Shown here: piece by piece, positions 1 to 12,705 of the stretch
Position numbering within the stretch: the first letter of the stretch is position 1
Layout: every line of letters begins with the position of its first letter
Assembly: GCA_043228905.1 (NCBI GenBank)
Contig: JBHGNT010000001.1
Coordinates: 29,760,001 to 29,824,000 of the forward strand
DNA length: 64,000 nucleotides
Direction: 5' to 3'
Source of the DNA: Azolla caroliniana
Taxonomy: Eukaryota; Polypodiophyta
Position numbers and translations under genes: made by a program
The notes under the pieces: model-generated
Told to the model about the DNA's origin: nothing
Database searches by the model: none
Seen by the model: only the letters and a program-made list of their open reading frames with translations

Positions 1-136
1 TCAGTAAAAGTGACCCAATCTCCAGCACTGATCTCCACACCTTCCCCATACACCTTTACCTTGCAAGCCTTTGAGGAAATAGCATGTGTCTGTGCCTGAG
101 AATGTCCATGAGAACTTGCACGGAAAAGATTCCCAC
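1..136 (-). CDS. possible internal exon of an unidentified gene running off the left edge
   Basis: On the minus strand an acceptor-like TATGCAG at 137-143 is followed by an open frame to base 1. It contains a stretch reading KVKVYGEGVEISAGDWVTFT, which looks like real folded protein rather than chance translation, preceded by a Ser/His/Gln-rich stretch. I do not recognise the family. The flanking DNA (about 140-480) carries imperfect copies of a roughly 95-base unit, so the acceptor may be fortuitous. Only the tail of the gene could lie beyond the window. Two other frames are also partly open here, so this is a weak call. Confidence 0.35.
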
Positions 137-1452
137 CTGCATATCATATTTGAATGGCATATCAACAATGGATGGAAAGTAAAATGCCCAGGGAACTCCT
201 CAAATTTCTTTAAGAAAAGCTTCCCTAATGTAGGTCTGATTTGGAATGCAGGGCAAGTCAATGGCAACAATTACTGGAAAATAAAATGCCCATGGAAATT
301 TATGAAAACACCAGTCAAACATTTTCAAGGAAATACCCTCAAGCATACCTGTCGCGCAATGCATAACATTTACATAAATACCCCTCAAATCTTTCCAAGG
401 AAATACTCCCATTCTGCACCACAGAGAACGCAGGAGATCACAAATAAAACATTTGAAGAATTTTGTGAAAACTGAGGCAATGTTGCGAGGAGGATTCTCA
501 TGTGAAGAATTAGGGCTTCTTAAATTGACAAATGTTTCACTTAAAGAAAATTCTAACTTGTACACAATCATATATATCATTCTGGTTCAAGATCAATGAA
601 TGTACAGCACATCAACGACCTGAATGAAAATGTAAAAATTGTAGGCTTTACTTTACACAATTATCCCTTTCTTTTCCTTCTTCTTCAACATCTATAATAG
701 TTGATATAGGACTTCATGGAAATTAGATTAACCTAAATGATCGTACTTCCTTGGATAAACTCAGAGCAATCTCTTTCATACGCAAGTCTTTATCAGTGGA
801 ACATACATAGCACGCTCTGGATTTTTTGCATTATAATTACAATGGGGAAACAGGAAATGGAAGGGAAAGAAAGGGTTCACCACATATATGGACCTTCCTT
901 CTTCTTTTTTATAAGTTTCCAAACAATCAATCACGGAATGCCACACTTGTTCAAATCTGCATACACCTCCTCCTATAAAGGAATAACTTTGTGGTCACAT
1001 CAACTATTTTTTCATATGATGCTGACGGCTAATCAATAAAAAATGATTAGATTGAGGACGAACGCCAACGCAATTAATTAACTTCGTGTCGTCGTAAGCA
1101 ACCAATTTCCATTGTCTTTCACAATAACCTATCCATAATCGGTCGAGAACTATAGAAACGAAAGTATGGACAATGTTCCAACCTATATTATTACTTAACA
1201 CGGGAATGATGCGTGGCTTACACTGGCATCACCATTTTTCCGGCGAACTTGCCATCGTTGTTAAGTGTGAATGATGCTCATGCCATGTCACTATCGCTTC
1301 AAATTCCGTGGCGCGCACCCACCGATCTGTGTAGGACTCGATTGAGTGACTAGTCCGTCACATCCGATGATGATCGGGGGGTTCTTCTACCACGAGTCTC
1401 TAGCAGCCAACTGATACGAGCAGTAGTAGTAATGATGATTAGACCTTTTATG

Positions 1453-1496
<44 letters not shown>

Positions 1497-1772
1497 CATG
1501 AGCAGCAATTATAACTTGATTGCTTCCCACATATCGTATTAGTGTCTTAAAATTCATTGTATTCCTTTAGAACAAATATGTATCTGTAATGTTATTATTA
1601 AAAATATCCTAAAATGTCAATTATATACCTTAATTTTTGTACAATTTGATCAAGGATTGTTCCAACCTTATGAAAAACACTAAGGTTTCTAGTCAATATA
1701 AAGAGAGATACAAGGAATTTTGTATGATATGTATATATGCTTTAAACTAGCCCAGCTCGATGATAACAAACC
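137..1772. other. non-coding stretch with imperfect repeats and a CT microsatellite
   Basis: Bases about 140-480 hold two or three diverged copies of a roughly 95-base unit (compare 'aaaatgccca(t/g)ggaa' near 180 and 285). A pure CT repeat occupies about 1455-1492. I see no supportable gene between 500 and 1,770. Confidence 0.5.
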
Positions 1773-3816
1773 TCAATCCATTTCTATGGATTGAGCACCT
1801 CGTGAAAATCCATGTTGACGAAAATTGTGGATAAAAAAGGTACCATCACGGAGGCTGGTTAGGAATATTACCCATGTCATAAAATAGAGAATGAGTAGTA
1901 ATATTAAGATCACCAAGCATACTTTAGCAACTTGAATCCAATCTTTCTTCACATATTCCAAAAGCCCGGCCTTGCAAGAATGACAATCAAAGCACAATCT
2001 CGATGGATAATTATTCCATCTAGCATGTCAGTCAGACATAATTGAAACTCGTGTTATGTTGATCCATTTTATTGGGGTGACAAATGAATACCCACATGCA
2101 ATTGGCGGCTTGCAACATCCAGACTTCAAATGGGAAACAAAAGTGTTAAGAAGTAACCACCCTCATACATAAAATGAACAAAGCATCTTTACATACTTTA
2201 TAGAGAGTATGGTACTAGTAACTAATTACCTTGACATGCTTAATTTGGATAGCTTCATTTTTATCTATTTGTGAAGAGCACAACTCACACTTTGATCATG
2301 AATCATGATATATGTACAATGGAATACAACCTTGTTTCCTAGGTTTTGGAAATGCCATATCTTATGTTTTTACATTGCATTAAGTTTATAGCGCGCAACC
2401 TAATCATAATGTTAATGTACATGGAATCTACATGTTTTGTGCTTTGTGATTATTCCTATTTGAGTGCTTGGTAGATTGCAACATGTTTCTTTATTCACTT
2501 CTCAACTCCTTTTTTACCGTTTAAATATGTATATCAGACACTATTCAAGTGAGAATAATATGATACGTTGATAACAACTGAAAAAGCTTTTTGAGAACAT
2601 TATATTTTGGTAGTAGATGGTGCATTTAACTACACTTAGTTAAGGGAATGATTAATCCCAATTGTTCAAGCTATTCAATAACATCATGGTTTGAAGATAT
2701 GGTTTTTAAAGGTAATAAGAGGACAATATGAAGGACATATATTGATTCACACATTTATTGTGTGTGTGGGTGTGCATGCACATATGTGTTGTGTTTTTGC
2801 ATACATGCAATTGTTGAATGTGTAGCTAAGTAATATGTGAAGAAACTTGACGTACACATTAGATAGACATGAAGACATGTCTTAGACCTACACCATATAT
2901 CTCACCGGGTTCATTTATAATACCTCGATGGGGGAGAGCTCCGCGGTCTCAAACTCAAGAAGTGTTGGATAGTTTTGGTCTAGAGCCACACAAATTCTAC
3001 TATCTTGGATGCACAACTTCATTTTCACCCAATTGAAGGGATCCGACACCTGGATTATTTATTCACGTTATGCCTTACGTACCAAAGGCCCTAGAAAACT
3101 ATATTTAGGGTGATTAAACTTTGAAATGTCATTGACTTCTATCTTTTCTATCCAAATGCTCTTTAGGTTTTGTTATTTCCCAAAATGCCATATAAACAAA
3201 AACAAGATGAATTCACTTGAAAAATGCCCAAATAGCATGTGTAGTTAAGAAAAAGGACCATGCATTTTTGTGAGAGCATGTTAACTTAGGGCATTAAAGA
3301 ATATCACAAAAGATATGGGCATTCAGAGATTAAAGAAAAACATAAAGGGTATTTCAGAGTTTTCTTTGATGATCAATAACCAAATAAAAATAAATTGGTC
3401 ATCTTATCCTAAAACCATTGGGAATAATCACTGACGTGATACTCTTTGAACATGTAACTTTGGCCTTTATGCCCTCCCCCACTAATAGACACAAAAAAAC
3501 CAAATAGAGTAAAACAAAATAATAGCAAGAGGAGAAAAAGAAGCATGATAAGGTATGCCCATATTAGAACGAGCTTACATTTTGTAACACCCACTGCACC
3601 AACTATTGAGGTTAAAAACAAGGTAATCCCAATGAATATGGTTGGTCCTTCCAAAAATATCAGACAATCAATATGATGTCTAAAAGCTAACCATAAACCA
3701 GCAACAATAAGCGGCACATAGAGTAATAAATTTAAGACAATTGTTATTGTTAGGATTTGAATAGATTGTGTAACTCTAGTTAAACGAGAACCCTCATTAT
3801 GAACTGGTTGATTCAT
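1773..3816 (-). pseudogene. tetraspanin, probable pseudogene (premature TGA in last exon)
   Basis: Tetraspanins are four-pass plasma-membrane organisers. Exon 1 (3416-3816) encodes about 133 residues with three hydrophobic segments and runs into the large extracellular loop at HVSDYSQW, ending phase 2 at a GT donor. A short middle exon ends at 2230 before GTAATTAG and reads CSSQIDKNEAIQIKHVK. The last exon (from 2123) gives SGCCKPPIACGYSF, the Cys-Cys loop signature, then CFDCHSCKAGLLEYVKKDW and the fourth membrane segment, ending at 1773. The plant family fold is therefore nearly complete. However, the last exon has an in-frame TGA at 2028-2030, exactly where the family normally has the conserved loop Cys (Asp-Cys), so it is probably a Cys-to-stop change. 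The 5' limit of the middle exon is unclear and its upstream sequence also holds stops. An upstream in-frame ATG at 3849 exists, but I prefer 3816. Family assignment is firm; the pseudogene status is inferred. Confidence 0.8.
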
Positions 3817-3824
3817 TTTCCAAT

Positions 3825-3900
3825 CAAACAAATGCATGCACATGTGCATTCATTTGATTGCACATGCACATTCATTTCCAATCAAATGAATGCATGCACA
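3825..3900. repeat. short direct/inverted repeat around the tetraspanin start
   Basis: The unit 'caatcaaa(c/t)(a/g)aatgcatgcacat' occurs at about 3823-3843 and 3879-3901, with an inverted version between them (gtgcattcatttgattg, about 3843-3859). It lies just 5' of the tetraspanin reading frame and could form a hairpin. Confidence 0.6.
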
Positions 3901-3901
3901 T

Positions 3902-6401
3902 CGCTAGTGTGACTAACACTTGACCAACAGTCACAATGAAACACTTGACCAACATTAGAAAATGGTTCCAAAGTTTACATTCGTGTAGTTTGCTTCAAGC
4001 TGAGAATTTTTAAACGAGTGAGAGCTTTTGAGCATGATTACATGGTAAAAGTTATCCTTGTATCTCTTTCATATTGGTAAAGCAATCCAATTCTACCATG
4101 CTTAGTAACAAGGTAATTTCAATATTCTTTGTGTATCGTTGTGGAGATGAGGTATGCATAAGTGTATCTATAACACCATTACCTAATATTGCAAGGTTTC
4201 CCAAAGGGATCGAGCCTTTTTTATTTGTTAACCTCTTTTTCATAAACTTGATACTAGGTCAGTGTACATATTCAACTTTAAATTTTGTCATTACACAATC
4301 TGAATGAAGTATACTAAATTATTTGCCAACATATGGGAGTGTTGTGAGTATTATTATTTGGTGTGTTCTACTATATTCATCACTCTTGTTTTGAAAATTA
4401 TATAGTTTTACATTATAATATGAGGTATTATCAACCAATTTGTATGTCCATGAGTCTCGGATTGCATGTGCCCGCAACAAAGATATCTCAAAGGAGCGAT
4501 AGCATTGGACAATCTTAGCTTGCCCTATAGTTTGGGACACTATTGCATGTGGAAACATTAAAAGTGATGGGAAAGTGTTAAGCATCAAAGTAATTGTGAA
4601 GAAGCCTACAATTTCATTTACTTCATAGTTTGACATTCTCTCTAGAGAAGAAATTGATGAATTGTGTTTTCAATAATATTACCAATGTGAAATGTGAAAT
4701 TCCAATAATCAAATAATTGCTGAAGGATTTTTTATGCTTTAAGTCTTAGGTCTTTTCACATATTAACAAGGTTGCCTTTATTGTGAAGTTCTTGATTTAT
4801 AGGAATAAAAGTTCCAACAATCAAGAGAATAGAAGCTAGACACTTTGATAAAAGTGAGTACATACAACCAAAGGACTCTTGGAGACACTATGAAAAAGAG
4901 GAAAGCTACAATCACACAATAATTACATGACATTAATGATTAGACCTTTTGTAGGAACTAGCATAGGACTCTAGGAGAGATACCCACAAAATAAGGAATA
5001 AGTTCGTGGAAATGTACATTACCAAGGCCTAATTTGAATTACAAGTTTGAAAGACCAGATAACAAATTCAATCTTAACATTTCACTCATTTTCCATTGTT
5101 GGATATGTTTTAACCTACATGGAAATAAAACCTTTCATTATTCACTACATTAATACAAATTTATCTCTTAGATATCTAAAACATGGGACATTTCCTATTT
5201 GTTGATCATTTTGGTGTTTAACCTTTGTAAAGTGTGAAATCAATTACCATAGATGCAACATAACAATATCCATAAATATGGTAATGTCATATTTATGGCA
5301 TACCATCTATAGTTGTATTCATATGAGACTAAATGCAAAACCAAACTCTAAAAATATATTTCAAATAGAGAACCAAAATGACATTAAGTAATAAAATACT
5401 TTAGAGAGTCCATGAGTGAGGTAACTGCAAAATGACTTAATTGAACCATTGAATTCAACATTGAATGAGAATATAATTAAACTTTCAAATCTGCTGACAA
5501 AATAAGAACACAAATGAGCTCCACCACTAACTAGTACCTCGATATCAAGGACATAATAGACCTTCAAGAACAAATACACCAATTGCATTTATTGTAGAAA
5601 CACAACATATGCAAGTGCATACATTATCAAAATTGCAAAATGACAAAATTGGCTGAATTGTATCAAATTGGGCACTCACATGGAAGAATCCCAAGATCAA
5701 ACAAATGGAAACCAAGAAAATGCACAGTTGCTGATGACCCCTACTGAAACATTACGCTTAATCCACATCTAATCCATATCATCCTTTCGTACACAATACA
5801 AACAAGTAATAGCTGCATATTATGAATTAAACATATATAGACAATCTCCAATTACAGCTATTAATATGCATTTCTCACAATTAAAATAACTTTTCCAACA
5901 ACAAAGATTTTGTTAAGACATACTGAATAGTATCACTGTTACATGCATAGACGTACAGATGATTCCTTAACAGACCATTACTCACATAGTTTCTTTAAAA
6001 AGATAAACCATGAGCAAGACAGAGAGACATTGCGAACATGTGAAATTCTAAGACACGTGTAACATACATTGTTTTAACAATTTGTTGAAGAACCCGAAGT
6101 TGTGTTCCAGGATAGAGACAGGGAATTCCTGTACACAATCTCCATTTCCATGAAGGGTAGGCCAAAAAGAAATCCTAAAAATACAATCTCCCTAACCCTT
6201 CAAATTTTACCTGGAACTCATGACTTTTTTCTTAAGTCATAAACATATCAAATAAGCCGTTAGAGCGTCAGTGGCCACATGAGCATGACCCATTTGATAT
6301 ACATTATGGTGGGACAAGTGAAAGATCAGAACATGTGAAGGGGATTTTCTATTGCGTTCATCATGACAAAATCCCCACTGAATTTCACAATGTTCAATCA
6401 A
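3902..6401. other. intergenic, no gene recognised
   Basis: AT-rich sequence. Several open stretches of 60-105 codons (for example minus strand 4319-4636) have no recognisable domain, no splice context and no family resemblance. The 3' untranslated region of the ESP1-like gene presumably occupies the right-hand end. Confidence 0.5.
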
Positions 6402-8645
6402 CTAATTAGCTTGGCTTCGGAATGCCTGTTGCAGCTGGAGGACCTGCTGTCTCTGTTCTGGAGGCAAAGAATTAATCTGTTCGTGCGTCAAATTCATAAC
6501 TTGTTGCAGCAATACCTTCTGTTGCTCTGCCTCAATAGATGCCTACATGAGAAAGGGATCATTAAAGCATCTTTTGTAGCCACAAGGGTGAAAGTGAGCT
6601 TCACATGCTTGTCTTTAGAAAGAGAGTCCTAACTTCTAGGAAAACATGCATAGGTTTCCAAATTTTAATAGAATATCCCTATCAGTACAAAATATACCAT
6701 TAAACAGGGGTACTCTAGTGGCTTTTTAAAGCTTAAGGGTATTGGAGGAAATATAGATATTTTGGTGTTTTCCCTATAATAAATAGATATAAACCTGTGG
6801 TGGTTGCAGTTGTTGAGGTTGAGATTGTGCCACCTGCTGCCCATATCCTTGAGCATGATTTAAGGGAGGTGGTGCATTGGCAGGAGCAGCTGCATAAGGA
6901 TGATGTCCAGGTGCCACATGGCCAATAGGTGCAGCTGCACTAGTCTGTGGTAAAGCCAAAGACCCACTCGATGCCATTTGTTGATTCCATATTCCTAAAG
7001 GAGCAGACCCACTAGGAGAACCTAGGCCTGGGTGTGAATGACCACCACCCAATGGTAAAATGACACTTTGTGTGTTCGCATTCATATCAAGTCGAGACAT
7101 CTGAAAAATAATGAAATTCTCATATGTATGCTTAAAATTTTAAAAAAGGGGCAAAGACTTTCTCAAACCTGAAACATATGCTGCGGCAATGGCTGATTAG
7201 GCAAAGGTGGATGGATCTGCTGGAATGGCATACCAATGTTTGTCTGAGAGCCACCTTGTTGCTGCATCAATAATAGTTGAAACATATAAAGGTGAGAGAA
7301 ACTAAGAAAACAGATACATATTTAATATAATTTTAGTCCACTGGACGCCTTGAAGCCAAATGGCTCACAAAACTGACATAACAAACAAAAGCAATACACT
7401 TGCGAACAAAAATAGGTTTTAAATCAATGTAATACTGGTTAGGAAGAATAGATATGCCATGCCTGATAAGGAAGTTGCGGATGATAAGGAGGACCTTGCG
7501 TAGGGTGAAAACCCATACCCTGTGAATGCTGATGTTGAGGCTGTGATGAAGGTCCCAAAGGCCGTGGCTGTTGTGGTAAAGGTGGTGTTGGTGGTTGCAT
7601 AGGTTGAGGTGGATGTGACTGTGGATGTTGTATCGGTGTAGATGAAGACATTGATAATGAATGTGATTGTATCATAGTGGACCGAGGACTAAGTTGCTGA
7701 TGAATTTGAATGTTTTGCTGATAAGGAAAGGAGGATTGACTAGGTTGTAATGCAGCACTTGGAGCTTGGGACAACATAGGCTGTTGTTGAAACGGGAAGG
7801 ATGATTGTACAGCTGGTGGTTGTGTTGTAGTGGTTGCTTGTCCTTGAGGCAATTGAACTTGCAGTTGTGGTAGCACTTGTGGTTGAGTTTGCAGAGGAGA
7901 TATTTGTGGAATGGGAGGAGACTGAGTTATTACAGTTCTTACTTGAGTTTGACTAGACGGCACCTGCCCCAGTGGAGCCTGTGCTGGTTGCGAAGTTTGA
8001 GCTTGCAGACTTGCAAGAGGTGACTTCATATAACAAGAAAACTAATTAGAATAGACAGTTGTCCTATGCTGCATGAAAGCTAGTTATGCATAAACGTAAG
8101 AATTGTTCGAAAGTACAACCAGCAGATGTATGAATGTGTCAATGTAACAGAAAACTAGTTTAGTTTCTCACCGTCTCTGGGGCTCTCACCATACCTAACA
8201 TTATCTGAGCCTGTAAAACAAAGAGAAAGCATTAATCAATGCCAAGAATCACAAAGATATTATGATTTACAAAGAGAAGTAAATGATTGATTAACTAGGT
8301 ATCTAGATGTTAAGCTTGATTTAATCTTAGTACTCTATTTACCTACCTGGAAAAGAGTTTTAGTTAACTGGGGGTTTGCAATTAGGATTTGGCGAGCTTG
8401 CTGTTGATTCTGATGAATCAAATCCTGCAGATACAGAAAATAAGAGATAGGCGTAGCCAGCTATAATATTTCAAGAACAAAAGCCAAAAATCACTTGCAC
8501 TTGCCTTCATCTGAGAAAGAAGCTGATATAATTGGTGCTTTGACATGTTAGCTAGGTTACTAGTTATTGTATCAGCAGTTACACTTGATGCCTCCATTCC
8601 TCCACTACCCGGTAGGCTCACAGTTCCTAAATTGGTGTCATTCAT
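6402..8645 (-). CDS. ESP1: ESP1-type CstF64-like 3'-end-processing protein (hinge and C-terminal domains, no RRM)
   Basis: Plant ESP1 is an RRM-less CstF64 relative that works with the CPSF/CstF/symplekin machinery in nuclear pre-mRNA 3'-end formation. Spliced model: 6402-6542, 6795-7100, 7169-7261, 7463-8023, 8172-8210, 8347-8424 and 8505-8645; every junction is phase 0, giving 452 residues. Order: a start region ending in the CstF2 hinge (NMSKHQLYQLLSQMK, then QQQARQILIANPQLTK and LFQAQIMLGMV), a long Gln/Pro-rich low-complexity middle (about residues 90-400), and the C-terminal helical domain (VLLQQVMNLTHEQINSLPPE ... QQVLQLQQAFRSQ). There is no RNA-recognition motif, as expected for ESP1. 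Two introns need GC donors: AAG|GCAAGTGC at 8504 and CAG|GCATGG at 7462. The leader appears spliced, with an acceptor at 8686. The ATG at 8645 is the first in frame in this exon. Family call is firm; the exon ends are read by eye. Confidence 0.88.
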
Positions 8646-8685
8646 TATAGAAACTAGGAGTAGCGGTCTACAATTGCCTTCTGAC
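8646..8685 (-). other. 5' leader segment of the ESP1-like gene after a UTR intron
   Basis: Reading leftwards, GAGCTTGCAG at 8686-8695 is a good acceptor, followed by 40 untranslated bases before the ATG at 8645. A candidate upstream leader exon is at 12,595-12,705, which would imply an intron of about 3.9 kb; this link is an inference. Confidence 0.45.
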
Positions 8686-8699
8686 CTGCAAGCTCAAAA

Positions 8700-10940
8700 A
8701 ACAGTATGAAAAACCTGCTCTCATAAAACAACGATCTCAGAAAATTCTAATGCAGCACCATTAGTAGTATTTTATTGGATGAATCCTAACAAAACAATCC
8801 CTTCTATTATATGCAGGAAAACCCAAGCATATCAAAGAAAGTTAGCATGTTCCGGATTGAGGAAATTAGAGAAATGTCATTATTCTAGTATTGTGGATAA
8901 TTAAGCTGCTTTACCCTCTTTCCACCATCAAAGATTTTAAGCAAATAGAAATAATTGAAACAGAGTAAGTGTGCACCAGTTGTGTTCTCTCAGTAGGCAG
9001 ATTATAAGCTGTCATCATGCATACATATTTGGGGTAAGTTATGCATAAGTTTGCAAATGGCCCTGTGATATCATCTTATCACAGCTAGAAACTCAAACTT
9101 GATAGTGCAATTCTACCACTATAATGATAATGGAAATTTCATTAACTTGTCGTTCCCACACCATACAAAATCTGATTTCAGTTTCTCAGCCAATAAAAAC
9201 AGCAATGTAGTTCAATAACTTGAGGTTCGCATCTTACTGAAACAACTAGCAAGAGAAATATCCCATTTCCTATGACTGCATACCTAAATTGACCTGAAAA
9301 TCAAATTGGGTTACAGATTTTTTAGAATATAATGAGTGTTACATAACATAGACAGAGGTTTGCAAAAGTCGCAGATAACCTCTTTAAAAATGGAAAAGAA
9401 TTTTTTTCCATCATTGTGGTTGGATTACTGTGGAAAGATTATTGCTTTATAATTAATCAATAAGCACTATAAAGATTTTAAAAAACTTGCAGTAGGAAAT
9501 TCTGCAGAGATCTAAACAAGATAATAACATGATGTGGTGAAAAAACATAGACCTTGACAGAAAACGTCACTGAAAGATGTGGTCATACGTCCATATGACT
9601 AGACTTTCCATTTTGAATGCAACTTGTGAATGAAAGAGAATGTATTGATCTCTTGGGAAGATAAAATTATATACAAAACATGGCACACTTAAATGTATCT
9701 TTCTAAGTTCATATGCCTAAGTTCTTCATAGCTTGAAAGCAAATATCATATTTCACCACTCCCTTCAAGTACATACACCTAAGTTCTTCATAGCTTGATA
9801 GCAAATATCATATTTCACCACTCCCTTCAAGTATCATAAACATTTAAACTTTATGGATAGTGAAGTTTCCCAGATAAATAATATAAGCTCCATACTAAAG
9901 ATTGCCTCAAGTTAACAGAAAAGAAAATTTAATTGCAATGAAACAATACCTTAATACACAACATTCTGAACAGAAAGCAGAAAAAGTATTTGTACATATG
10001 TAGGAGGTAACTAAAGGAGTTGAATAAAAAAGTGTATTTCATATGAAGTAGCGCACATTGTTGAAAACCTAAGTATTCTCTTCTCCCAGGTTTATTTTGA
10101 TGACCCACCAGGAAAAGGAAGCTAACCAGCTTCAAAAAGGTATTTTCTGGACCTGTCCTCTGGGATGCAACAGAATTAATCTGCACTTCCAACTGTTGAC
10201 AAGAAAAAAGAGACCACGTTAGTTTTGAACAGGCTCAATATTTTGCCCAAAAAGAAGAGAAGAAAAGGCAGTGTAATCAGCCATATGTTGGTTAAAAAAT
10301 AACATGGAACAAGGACTGACTCCTAAGAAAACCAACAAAAGAGGTTGAACTTTACCACGTGTATCACATTAAAATAGAAAACGCGGTCTAACATATTAGA
10401 TTATCTACCCAAAACATTAATTTAGGCTTTTGAATAAATTTCAATGATCACACGAAGACTCCTTTTGTTACAATGTTTCAAGGAAGAGCCGTGGATTTTA
10501 GAAAGTACTGGGTTAAGTGTGATAAAATGATTCTTTCATTAAGAGATTCGGGTAGCATTACCTTAAATGTGATATGAACATTCTTTAAATCCTCATATGA
10601 TACATAATCTGAACACTCTTTAACCTGAAGGTAAGTGTATCCTAACTATATCTTAAGGTTTACATCATTACAAAAATATAGAAAAAAACGTAAAAAAGAG
10701 CTATAATTGTATCACTTCTAAATAGTTCCAATTCAACAATTAACTAGGAAAGAGAAAAAAACGTGAGGAAATACATCAATATCTAGAGGAATATCAAAGA
10801 TGTTATGTTCATGAATGAGCATGGGACATATTTTTGAGTGTTTGCTAGGTCTAGCTAGACAAATCTTTACAGGATCCAAGTTTCTGTTGTGCATCAACAG
10901 GTCTGTGTATCATGGTCACATCCTTGATCTCATTTTTACA
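8700..10940. other. non-coding stretch; contains a 59-base direct repeat
   Basis: No gene is seen. Two near-identical 59-base units (cctaagttcttcatagcttg...) lie head to tail at about 9716-9774 and 9778-9836. This region may be the large leader intron of the ESP1-like gene. Confidence 0.5.
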
Positions 10941-11112
10941 TCATATCATAATCTTGGCCCAGGGAATAAAGAGTGATTGCAAACTATACAAAAGAAACGC
11001 CGCAGCAATGGCAAAAGTGGTAGTCAAACAAACTTCAAAACTATTAGAAAAACTTCGCTGCTGAAGAACTGCTGAAGAACGGCCAGTCCCTGCAGGAATT
11101 GACTGTTTTGTC
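10941..11112 (-). CDS. possible last exon of an unidentified small membrane protein
   Basis: An acceptor-like TTTGTAG at 11113-11119 precedes a 57-codon open frame ending in TGA at 10941. It reads through a basic/Ser region (RSSAVLQQRSFSNSF) into a hydrophobic span (TTTFAIAAAFLLYSLQSLF) and ends PWAKIMI. I do not recognise it. Similarity between duplication copies A and B stops exactly at this acceptor, so copy B lacks this exon. It may be a real terminal exon or a chance open frame. Confidence 0.3.
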
Positions 11113-12594
11113 CTACAAATAAAAAAACTTAAATTCTACAAAATAGCCATATGCAACACACAGAACATTGGCAGGACCCAAGCATCAAAGACAGAACAAG
11201 GTGTATCTTTAAAACCTATACAAACCCGTATAGTTTGAAACTCCCCTCCATATAAGCTCACATCCCCATCACATCATTCTCAATTCCAATTTAAAACTGT
11301 GACTTGCATCCATGACAAAATGGAGAAAAGGAAAGTTCGCATAAATTGCGGCCATCCACACAACCCTTCAGCCTCACTTTTTCTCAATCTGGTGTCAAAC
11401 TACATTCCTCCCTCACATTGACGTTAAATAAAACTTTTAAACCTAGCCTCAGCTTCCAGCAACAGATTGATTGTTTAAACAGTGTAAATATGTGCTTTCT
11501 AAAAAGGAATCAAGATTACATCTCCTAGGCACTATTCAACTTCATAACTAATATCTAAAATCTAAGAAATAAATGAAGGTTTTTCATATAAAGATGGAGC
11601 CAGTTTAGTTGAGTCAAGGTTGGGTTACTAATCATGCTTACTCAATAGTGGCAACAAACGAAACACTCCAACACCCACATACATAATGCTGCCGAAATGC
11701 ACACAGAAAGTTTTAGAACACCCAAACTTTGTAAGCAACAACTCTCTAAGAGATAATATATCGTTTACGAATTGCTGGTTTGAACATTATTAAAATTAAG
11801 AAAAGACGAACTCATATACTGTCAAAAAACATCTCACGCTCCTATTCTATTCAACCATTTATATGGTTGTTTTCAAAGGTTTTTACATGATTTCTTTCGC
11901 ATTGTCAATTAACCCTCTCTCACTTTCTAAATAGTTTCTGAATGCTACGCTTGTAAGGAAAATGCGAACGTAATATGTCACTCTTGTGCATAATGTCTTG
12001 TTCATGTGGCGATCGAGGCCAACGTTGAGAGAAAATATCCCAGGAACTGTCGATTAAGCTCCTCACCTATATTCGTAATATAACACAACACCAACCATTT
12101 TCTTCTTTATGACCACATGAAACGAGCTGCAAATTTTATGTGAAGTTAAAATCGAAGCGTATAACTGAATCAAAATACAGAATGTATTTAACTTAAACCT
12201 AAGAATGTTTCCTTCCATTTTTCACTTTGAGGGAGAAAACAAGAATGATTTCCCGTATATCAAACACAATCTGAACAAGAAATCACCTTTATTGACGAAA
12301 GAACATAAGCTTATTTGAAAGAAGATGAAGAAAGATAGGACTTTTAGGCTAAAAAAAGAACACGTGAAAAGAACGAGAGAACGGGATACGCAGAAACGAA
12401 ATGATAATGCAGTTTAAAGAGGCTCCATGAATTTGATGCTTTAAAGGAGACGGGATCGAGGACGAACAGAAACAGGTAAACATACATTGGTTCGAAGCGA
12501 TTCGTGAGCGCGAGCATGAAACAAGAGCAGGAAACAGACCGAGAGAGAGAGAGACAGAGAGGGAGAGGGAGAGAAGGATTCTCTGTGTACTGAC

Positions 12595-12705
12595 CTTGAC
12601 GTTGACGTGTGTGTCGGGAGGGATGAAGAAAGCGATGGTTCTGCAGAAGACCGCAGAGCTGGAAATCGCGAGGGAGGGACCAGATTCGAAGAACCCTAAC
12701 TGTGT
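12595..12705 (-). other. candidate leader exon with telobox (copy A)
   Basis: On the minus strand, AACGTCAAG|GTCAGTAC is a strong donor at 12,594. The block upstream contains an AACCCTAA-type telobox at 12,693-12,699, common in plant 5' leaders. It is conserved with copy B (36,964-37,050). In one frame both copies read AISSSA.FC.T.AF...PPDTHVNVK, differing by a whole-codon indel, but copy A has no ATG in that frame. It may be a leader exon for the ESP1-like gene or the start of a small gene; I cannot decide. Confidence 0.45.

Noticed and set aside
4052-4636. Open frames on both strands near 4.1-4.6 kb
   Set aside because: No domain, no homologous pattern recognised and no splice support.
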